From contig JABDAV010000027.1 of the NCBI GenBank assembly GCA_013289015.1, positions 1-35,741 on the forward strand: 35,741 bases of DNA, in the 5' to 3' direction. Below are positions 31,227-35,741 of this stretch, piece after piece. Under the pieces are notes generated by a model. That model saw only the letters and a program-made list of their open reading frames with translations, was not told the DNA's origin and did not search any database. The translations under genes were made by a program, and so were the position numbers. Numbering within the stretch: the stretch's first letter is position 1; each line of letters opens with the position of its first letter. The DNA comes from Bacteroidota bacterium. GTDB lineage: Bacteria > Bacteroidota > Bacteroidia > Chitinophagales > Chitinophagaceae.

Positions 31227-32657
31227 GTGAAGAGAAAGCAAAACATAATTCTTGAAGATCTGTTGATTGAGAACTATGCAGCCGAAGGTAAATCGCTGGC
31301 AAAATTAAACGGCAAAGTAATTTTTGTTGAGAACACAGTGCCGGGCGACATAGCAGATGTTCAGTTGTATAAAAGCAAGAAAGATTGGGCGGAAGGATTT
31401 CCTCTTGAAATAAAAAAATTTTCTGCAGACAGGGTTGAACCTTTCTGCGCACACTTTGGTGTATGTGGAGGCTGCAACTGGCAAATGCTTCCTTACCCCA
31501 AACAACTCGAATACAAGCAGCAACAGGTGTATGATGTTTTGAAGAGGATCGGGAAGGTACAGCTGCCTGAATTATCACCCATCATTGGGGCACCGGAAAC
31601 AAAATTTTATCGCAATAAACTCGAATATTCTTTTTCTGCCAGGCAATTTATTCCTGAAGGAATGTTCAGGCAAATGAAGAAAGAAGAAATTGATGTTACG
31701 TCCATATGGGAAAAAAAAGTTGCCGGTTTTTACGCAAAAGGCGTGTTTGATAAAGTGGTTGATATTGAAAAATGCTGGCTTCAGCCTGAACCTACCAACC
31801 TGTTGCGGAACAGCATTGCGGATTTTGCAAGGCAACATAATTTTTCTTTTTATGATTTTAAGCAGCATTCCGGCTGGTTAAGAAATATGATGGTGCGCAT
31901 AACATCAACAGGCGAAATTATGCTGAACCTGGTGCTGGCTTCTGAAGAGAAAAAGAATATGAAGTTGCTGTTTGATTTTATCCTGCAGCAATTTCCTCAA
32001 ATAACAACACTGCTGTATACTATTAATCCGAAGCATAATGACAGCATTTATGATCTTAAGCCCGTTGTGGTAAAAGGGAATGGGTTTATAACAGAGCAGC
32101 TTGAAGATTTCAAATTTAAAATAAGCCCGAAATCTTTTTTTCAAACGAATACCAAACAGGCAGAAAGGTTGTACACGGTTGCACGTGATTTTGCAGAATT
32201 ATCCGGAAAAGAAGTGGTGTACGATCTATATTGCGGCACAGGAAGCATCGGTATTTTTGTAAGCCGGAACGCAAAAAAGATCATAGGTGTTGAAGTAATT
32301 GCTGAAGCCATTGCTGATGCAAAAGAAAATGCGGCACTTAATAATATTGCAAATACATCGTTTTATACAGGAGATGTAATTGATATTTGTAATGATGATT
32401 TTTTTGAAATAAACGGAAGGCCTGATGTGGTGATCGTTGATCCGCCACGGGCAGGTTTGCATGTAAAGCTGGTTGAAAAATTGTTGCAGGTCGAAGCGCC
32501 TTTAATAGTGTATGTAAGTTGTAATCCTGCAACGCAGGCAAGAGACGTTAATCTTTTAAATACGAAGTATGATATTGAAAAAGTGCAGCCGGTAGATATG
32601 TTTCCGCATACGCACCACATTGAAAATGTAATGCAATTAAAATTAAGAACTGTTTAA
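31227..32657 (+). CDS. rlmD: 23S rRNA (uracil-5-)-methyltransferase RlmD
   Basis: A 476 aa SAM-dependent methyltransferase. An N-terminal TRAM domain (KRKQNIILEDLLIENYAAEGKSLAKL) is followed by Fe-S cysteines C74, C80 and C83 in FCAHFGVCGGCNWQM, with a likely fourth in DIEKCWLQ. The methylase core has FFQTNTKQAE, YDLYCGTGSIGIFV (SAM motif I), IVDPPRAGLH and the catalytic-Cys motif YVSCNPATQARD. It methylates U1939 (E. coli numbering) of 23S rRNA. The frame extends to a TTG at 31191, but homologues begin at the TRAM domain, so the GTG at 31227 is chosen. It is divergent from the TlpA-like gene, with a 120-bp shared upstream region. Confidence 0.93.
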   Translation: MKRKQNIILEDLLIENYAAEGKSLAKLNGKVIFVENTVPGDIADVQLYKSKKDWAEGFPLEIKKFSADRVEPFCAHFGVCGGCNWQMLPYPKQLEYKQQQVYDVLKRIGKVQLPELSPIIGAPETKFYRNKLEYSFSARQFIPEGMFRQMKKEEIDVTSIWEKKVAGFYAKGVFDKVVDIEKCWLQPEPTNLLRNSIADFARQHNFSFYDFKQHSGWLRNMMVRITSTGEIMLNLVLASEEKKNMKLLFDFILQQFPQITTLLYTINPKHNDSIYDLKPVVVKGNGFITEQLEDFKFKISPKSFFQTNTKQAERLYTVARDFAELSGKEVVYDLYCGTGSIGIFVSRNAKKIIGVEVIAEAIADAKENAALNNIANTSFYTGDVIDICNDDFFEINGRPDVVIVDPPRAGLHVKLVEKLLQVEAPLIVYVSCNPATQARDVNLLNTKYDIEKVQPVDMFPHTHHIENVMQLKLRTV

Positions 32658-32666
32658 ACCAATTTA

Positions 32667-33500
32667 ATGAGAGAATTCAGGCCCGGTCGTTTCCAGATTC
32701 TGCCTACAGTAATAAAGAATTTGCTTATCATAAATGTATTGATGTTCATAGCAAGGCAAACAATACAAACCGGCAATTATACACCGATGGATGATCTTTT
32801 TGCCCTTCATACCTGGCAAAGCCCTTTGTTCAAGCCGTGGCAGTTTGTTACGCATCTTTTTATGCACGGCAGTATAGGGCATATATTTTCAAACATGTTT
32901 GCATTGTGGATGTTCGGTTCCGTACTGGAAAATTTATGGGGTCCAAAAAGATTTCTCACTTTTTATATTGTTTGTGGTTTAGGTGCGGCACTTATGCATA
33001 TGACGGTTTTATATTTTGAGAGTAACTCTTTGCTGAACGATTATAATGCACTGTTGCAACATTTTAATTTTGGAACATTCGAGAACTTTTTCGTCCAGCA
33101 TCATGTTGCTGAGTATATGCCGAATACTAATTATTCTGAAATAGCAGATCAATACAGGAATAATCCCAATAATCCTTTAGCGGCGCACCAGGCCTCGCTT
33201 CTTATAGAAGGATTTAAAGATGCTCAATTGAATGAACCTACTTTAGGCGCATCCGGAGCTATATTCGGTTGCCTCGCCGCGTTCGGTTATTTGTTCCCCA
33301 ATACGTATATATATATTTATTTTTTCCTGCCACTAAAAGCAAAATGGTTCGTACTTATATATGCAGGGTTTGAACTGGTAATGGCTTTGCAAAACAGCGC
33401 CGGAGATGATGTTGCTCATGTGGCTCATTTAGGTGGCGCGCTTTTTGGTTTAGCTTTGGTTTATTTCTGGAATAAGACCAACCGGCAAACATTTTATTAA
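32667..33500 (+). CDS. rhomboid family intramembrane serine protease
   Basis: A 277 aa six-helix membrane protease with the full active site. The oxyanion-hole motif HGSIGHIFSN includes N76. Nucleophile S196 is in GASGAIFG (194-201). The catalytic base is H251 in HVAHLGGALFG. A WMFG motif follows helix 2 (residues 81-84), and the inserted loop (about 115-190) between helices 3 and 4 is longer than in GlpG. It cleaves transmembrane substrates within the lipid bilayer; the substrate is unknown. It starts 9 bp after rlmD and is followed 23 bp later by a second rhomboid-fold gene lacking these residues. Confidence 0.92.
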   Translation: MREFRPGRFQILPTVIKNLLIINVLMFIARQTIQTGNYTPMDDLFALHTWQSPLFKPWQFVTHLFMHGSIGHIFSNMFALWMFGSVLENLWGPKRFLTFYIVCGLGAALMHMTVLYFESNSLLNDYNALLQHFNFGTFENFFVQHHVAEYMPNTNYSEIADQYRNNPNNPLAAHQASLLIEGFKDAQLNEPTLGASGAIFGCLAAFGYLFPNTYIYIYFFLPLKAKWFVLIYAGFELVMALQNSAGDDVAHVAHLGGALFGLALVYFWNKTNRQTFY

Positions 33501-33523
33501 ATATCCTACTTTAATAAAAACCT

Positions 33524-34432
33524 ATGGCAGTAAGAGAACAAAACAGCAGAAAAAAAATTTTATTAGGTGAGGATCATAATGCCTTAACATGGCTGATTAT
33601 TCTTAATGCCCTGTTCTTTGCCTCCATACTTTTTATAAAAGTGATTTATGATCTAACTACCGGTCATTCACAGGCAACGGATCTCAACATTGATAACTGG
33701 GTTGCCATGCCTGCAGAAGGGTATCGCTTTCTTACACGTCCCTGGACGGTGTTTACCTATATGTTCGCACACAACAGTATCTGGTATATTATAAGTACCG
33801 TATTATGGCTTTGGTGTTTCGGCTATATTTTCCAGGATCTTGCCGGCAATAATAAGCTCTTTCCCGTTTATTTATATGGTGGTTTCGCCGGTGGATTATT
33901 CTTTTTGATAACCGCGAATTTAATTCCCTCTATTCATGCAAATGCAGAGGTATATTCTTTAATGGGCGCGGCAACTTCTGTAATGGCTGTTGCTATAGCA
34001 GTAACAGCACTTACGCCAACATTTCGCATTATGCCCATGCTCAACGGCGGCATTCCTTTGTGGGTAATAACCCTGGTATTTGTTGTCATTGATTTTGGAA
34101 CGATCGGCTTATCTAATCCTGCGGTTACGGTTGCACACCTGGCAAGTGGTTTAATGGGGTTCTTTTTTACATACCAATTAAAACAGGGCAACGATATTGG
34201 CAGATGGATGATAAATTTTACTAACTGGATCAACAATCTTTTCAATCCCGAAAAAAAATACGAAGAACAAAAATTTTTTTATGCTTCAACGCGAAAGCCC
34301 TTTGAAAGAACACCTCATTTCAGTCAACAGAAACTTGATGAAATCCTTGATAAAATAAACGAAAAAGGCTATCATTTTCTTACCGAAGAAGAAAAGGAAT
34401 TTCTAAAGCAGGCAAGCAAAGAAAATTTATAG
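33524..34432 (+). CDS. rhomboid-fold protein lacking catalytic residues (pseudoprotease)
   Basis: A 302 aa membrane protein with the rhomboid architecture and a cytosolic C-terminal tail. Alignment by eye to the preceding rhomboid shows HNSIWYIISTVLWLW where HGSIGHIFSN is expected (the oxyanion Asn becomes T92). It shows MGAATSVMA where GASGA is expected (the nucleophile Ser becomes A150), and TVAHLAS where HVAHLGG is expected (the catalytic His becomes T202). The second His, H205, is retained. The tail from about residue 262 carries FSQQKLDEILDKINEKGYHFLTEEEKEFL, a helical motif common on Bacteroidota rhomboids. It probably binds membrane proteins without cleaving them, like iRhoms. It is in the same operon as the active rhomboid. 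Confidence 0.85.
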   Translation: MAVREQNSRKKILLGEDHNALTWLIILNALFFASILFIKVIYDLTTGHSQATDLNIDNWVAMPAEGYRFLTRPWTVFTYMFAHNSIWYIISTVLWLWCFGYIFQDLAGNNKLFPVYLYGGFAGGLFFLITANLIPSIHANAEVYSLMGAATSVMAVAIAVTALTPTFRIMPMLNGGIPLWVITLVFVVIDFGTIGLSNPAVTVAHLASGLMGFFFTYQLKQGNDIGRWMINFTNWINNLFNPEKKYEEQKFFYASTRKPFERTPHFSQQKLDEILDKINEKGYHFLTEEEKEFLKQASKENL

Positions 34433-34456
34433 TAGCCGGTACTAACTGATTTTTAC

Positions 34457-35551
34457 ATGAAGAATTTTGTAAGAGTTGCGTGGATCATATTCTGTATCAT
34501 CCTCACCGGGATATTTGTTATTGCGTGCTTTAGTGCTTATGTTTCTCCCGCTTCGTTTTCTTACATGCCTTTACTTGCCATTGCGTTTCCTTATTTTTTT
34601 ATTGCGGTGTTGATGGTGGGTTTGATCAACCTGCTGCGCAACAAAAAACCTGCAGTAATAATGCTGATGAGTTTGTTGCCGGGTTTTATAAACCTGTCTC
34701 ACATCATTGCATTCAACTTCAATGCAAAACCCGGTGCTTTAAAAAATGATTCAGCATTGCGTATTATGACATGGAATGTTCAGGATTTTGTTGACCTGAA
34801 AATTACTTCTCAAACACCTCCTGCTATGCTTAACCTGATCGCTCAAAATAATGCAGACATTGTTTGCATGCAGGAGTTTACCAATATAGAAGATGCAAAA
34901 AGATATGTATGCATAAGAAAGGAAATGGATTCATTAGGATATAAATATTACTTTATGTCGAATGATGAACATAATGTTATGAAAAATGTTGTTCAGACAA
35001 GAGGTTCAGCTATATTCTCAAAAATTCCTTTTACCGATAGCAGCCGTGTTAATATTAATAATACAGATGAGAGCGAAAATCTTGCGTATGTTGATATAAA
35101 TTTTAAGAATAAGCCATTGCGTATCTATACTGCACATCTTAAATCGTTTTCTTTATACAAGGATACTCAGAACAGCAGGCAGGATATTTATCAAATAACC
35201 TATAATCACAAACGAAACATTCAATATAAACTGCGTGATGTAGAGCGTTTCCATCAAAAGGAGGTAGAGATCGTGCATAATTCAATCGCACAAACTTCGC
35301 TACCGGTTATTTATTGTGGCGATCTAAATGCGGTTCCTTCATCGTATACCTATCATATTTTAAGAAATAATTTCCAGGATGCATTTCTTGAAAAAGGCTC
35401 AGGTATCGGCGCTACATTTTATAAGATTGCTCCTATGCTGCGCATTGATTATTGCTTTGCCGATAAGAGACTTAAAGTATTGAACTGTTTTGTGATTGAT
35501 AAAAAACTCTCCGATCATTATCCCGTAGTTACAGATCTGCAATGGAAATAA
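34457..35551 (+). CDS. membrane-anchored endonuclease/exonuclease/phosphatase family protein
   Basis: A 364 aa protein. Three N-terminal membrane helices (about residues 5-30, 36-60 and 68-90) precede a periplasmic or outward-facing EEP domain. That domain has IMTWNVQDF (the metal Asn), CMQEF (the metal Glu), YTAHLKSF with the conserved His, CGDLNAVPSSYTYH (Asp-x-Asn) and the C-terminal SDHYPV (Asp-His). This is the full active-site set of the DNase I / sphingomyelinase / inositol phosphatase superfamily. The substrate cannot be inferred. It is 24 bp after the pseudo-rhomboid. The next gene begins with a similar run of hydrophobic helices, which suggests a tandem pair. Confidence 0.88.
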   Translation: MKNFVRVAWIIFCIILTGIFVIACFSAYVSPASFSYMPLLAIAFPYFFIAVLMVGLINLLRNKKPAVIMLMSLLPGFINLSHIIAFNFNAKPGALKNDSALRIMTWNVQDFVDLKITSQTPPAMLNLIAQNNADIVCMQEFTNIEDAKRYVCIRKEMDSLGYKYYFMSNDEHNVMKNVVQTRGSAIFSKIPFTDSSRVNINNTDESENLAYVDINFKNKPLRIYTAHLKSFSLYKDTQNSRQDIYQITYNHKRNIQYKLRDVERFHQKEVEIVHNSIAQTSLPVIYCGDLNAVPSSYTYHILRNNFQDAFLEKGSGIGATFYKIAPMLRIDYCFADKRLKVLNCFVIDKKLSDHYPVVTDLQWK

Positions 35552-35579
35552 AATATGGTTTAATTCGTTATTTTTATTT

Positions 35580-35741
35580 ATGGCAAGTATTGTACGCACC
35601 ACCGTAAAAAAAATTCTTTTCACGCTAACCATTGTATTTTGTGCCATTTACCTGTTTACGTTGTTCATACCTTATCTTAATCCAAAACATTGGTGGCTTA
35701 TAGGTTTTCTGGGTTTAACTTTTCCTTACTTGTTTTTTATG
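35580..35741 (+). CDS. membrane protein, N-terminal part (probably a second EEP-family paralogue)
   Basis: Only the first 54 codons are present, and the window ends inside the gene. It begins MASIVRTTVKKILFTLTIV, with two hydrophobic segments separated by PYLNPKHWWLIGFLG. This head resembles the membrane region of the preceding EEP protein (PLLAIAFPYFF / LTFPYLFFM) and is the usual start of its tandem paralogue. The identity beyond 'membrane protein' is inference from position. Confidence 0.65.
   Translation, partial: MASIVRTTVKKILFTLTIVFCAIYLFTLFIPYLNPKHWWLIGFLGLTFPYLFFM

Noticed and set aside
31107-31241. N-terminal extension of the TlpA-like protein
   Set aside because: It would bury the signal peptide at residue 46 and overlaps the rlmD upstream region. 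The ATG at 31106 gives a normal leader.

Overview
The window reads as a low-GC chromosome segment from the phylum Bacteroidota, most likely the Chitinophagaceae or a close relative. The evidence is a type IX secretion sorting domain on one secreted protein, several TAnnTTTG-type -7 promoter boxes upstream of start codons, no obvious Shine-Dalgarno dependence, a long (about 310 aa) NusB, and gene neighbourhoods typical of the phylum. The species assignment is inference. I see no rRNA, tRNA, CRISPR array, intact insertion sequence or prophage.

Layout. Positions 1-4.7 kb hold the tail of a PLP-dependent sulfur amino acid enzyme, a D-amino-acid oxidase-like flavoprotein, a GNAT acetyltransferase, a T9SS-exported protein, a Gfo/Idh/MocA oxidoreductase and a di-heme cytochrome c. 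From 4.65 to 5.19 kb is a gene-free stretch with two terminators, a perfect 15-bp inverted repeat and five 11-bp direct repeats. From 5.2 to 11.5 kb lie GtrA, methionine aminopeptidase, an RfaE2-type nucleotidyltransferase, polyphosphate kinase overlapped by a Ppx-like phosphatase, panB and a half-size EamA transporter. From 11.7 to 17.2 kb are two tandem paralogous exported proteins, an SDR dehydrogenase, two proteins of unknown function (one with ATP-grasp-like features) and a PlsC acyltransferase.

The most interesting locus is 17.27-19.25 kb: two genes 4 bp apart. The first encodes an N-terminal DRHyd/TIR-like Rossmannoid domain followed by a DUF4071 (MAP3K TRAFs-binding, 'TPR-S') scaffold, the order found in animal ASK1 kinases. 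The second encodes a TIR-domain protein with a candidate catalytic glutamate. I interpret the pair as an NAD+-signal-linked conflict (immune) cassette inserted among housekeeping genes.

The rest is mainly core biology. From 19.3 to 25 kb are a small membrane protein, a DUF1801 protein, proline dehydrogenase, the nusB-DUF1573-yajC cluster, coaE and a polyphosphate glucokinase-like ROK protein. From 25.0 to 25.8 kb is a decayed-looking region with a hairpin related to the one at 4.9 kb and an ORF with no ATG. The minus-strand block from 25.8 to 31.1 kb carries frr, a WecA/MraY-type transferase, a SurA-like double parvulin and a TlpA-like thioredoxin. Last come rlmD, a rhomboid protease, a second rhomboid that has lost its catalytic residues, and a membrane-anchored endonuclease/exonuclease/phosphatase family protein followed by the start of a further membrane protein.

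Polyphosphate is a minor theme: enzymes for making it, probably breaking it down, and possibly using it to phosphorylate glucose all occur within about 18 kb.
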